Shown: piece after piece, positions 63,901 through 64,000 of the stretch
How positions within the stretch are numbered: position 1 is the first letter of the stretch
Layout of the letters: every line of letters starts with the position of its first letter
Assembly: GCA_905178155.1 (NCBI GenBank)
Contig: CAJINV010000035.1
Location: 1 to 64,000 of the forward strand
From: Amoebophrya sp. A120
Taxonomy: Eukaryota; Sar; Dinophyceae; Syndiniales; Amoebophryaceae
DNA: 64,000 nt
Reading direction: 5' to 3'
Position numbers and translations under genes: made by a program
The notes under the pieces: model-generated
Database searches by the model: none
Told to the model about the DNA's origin: nothing
Seen by the model: the letters and a program-made list of their open reading frames with translations, nothing else

Positions 63901-64000
63901 CAGCTGTTTGTCCCTTGCATAAGAATGGAGAGGATCTCGTGGCGGCTGAAGTCGATCGCAGTGACACGCTGCTGGACTACGAAGGTAATCTTGTTGATAA
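60959..64000 (+). CDS. gene 12: unknown protein with six GT-AG introns, 3' end off the window
   Basis: Start ATG at 60959: a 9-nt first exon (MVQ) joined by GT-AG to SKKLYESGTLMLCRMLSDTC. Exons: 60959-60967, 61098-61304, 61566-61739, 61888-62064, 62184-62718, 63520-63759, 63904-63984. The next intron starts at 63985, so the gene is incomplete. Introns are 130-801 nt; all start GT and end AG, and phases agree at each junction. The product looks globular and helical (ALFLLWMKGRGYSDQVKAWL, LRGTLDLIIFMYNLLGVV, MVETRWLAEWAVAQWLLRN), with no recognisable catalytic motif. Part of exon 5 (62439-62600) may hide another intron, because a GTACGC donor follows DSDQEESQ. No family recognised. Confidence 0.8.

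Overview
This is a nuclear window from a gene-dense, intron-rich protist. Twelve protein-coding genes can be followed: nine on the minus strand (2.2-55.9 kb) and three on the plus strand (40.8-42.0 kb and 57.0-64.0 kb). What marks the genome is about 80 short (90-410 bp) elements with terminal inverted repeats, nearly all lying inside coding sequence. Each starts TAT(G/C) or a close variant, ends with the complement, and is flanked by a 5-bp repeat: 27 pairs are identical and about 18 match at 4 of 5. The closest precedent I know is the introner elements with non-canonical splice sites described in Amoebophrya (parasitic dinoflagellates, Syndiniales). I therefore favour an Amoebophrya-like alveolate, but that assignment is an inference.

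I assembled each gene by hand, removing every element together with one copy of its 5-mer. All ten element-bearing genes (numbered 1 to 10) stay in one reading frame. Their lengths are: gene 1, 1,034 aa with 22 elements; gene 2, 1,067 aa; gene 3, 377 aa; gene 4, 1,703 aa; gene 5, 471 aa; gene 6, 685 aa; gene 7, 492 aa; gene 8, about 162 aa; gene 9, 550 aa; gene 10, at least 1,366 aa with 18 elements. Domain motifs broken by elements are restored: the RNB/cold-shock domains of gene 4, the ADP-ribosyltransferase domain of gene 6, and the hydrolase triad of gene 7.

Layout: 1-2.2 kb, a 208-bp tandem repeat and non-coding DNA. 2.2-11.2 kb, gene 1 (coiled-coil protein of unknown function). 11.5-13.1 kb, a decayed fragment of gene 4. 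13.1-19.9 kb, genes 2 and 3 (unknown). 20.5-21.7 kb, a 400-bp tandem repeat. 22.2-28.2 kb, gene 4 (DIS3L2-like exoribonuclease). 28.9-31.8 kb, gene 5 (Cys-rich, unknown). 32.0-35.3 kb, gene 6 (PARP-like, with an N-terminal signal or anchor). 35.9-37.8 kb, gene 7 (alpha/beta hydrolase). 38.0-39.1 kb, an 18-bp minisatellite open in several frames. 40.8-45.5 kb, convergent genes 8 and 9. 46.9-55.9 kb, gene 10 (acidic, SIM-like motifs). 57.0-64.0 kb, genes 11 and 12 (plus strand), which have only GT-AG introns and no elements. Genes 2 and 10 combine GT-AG introns with the elements.

No tRNA, rRNA, CRISPR array, transposase or operon was recognised. The genes do not form an obvious pathway; RNA decay and ADP-ribosylation are the only functions I can name with confidence. 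Element families are lettered A to Q by terminal sequence. All coordinates and frames were worked out by eye.
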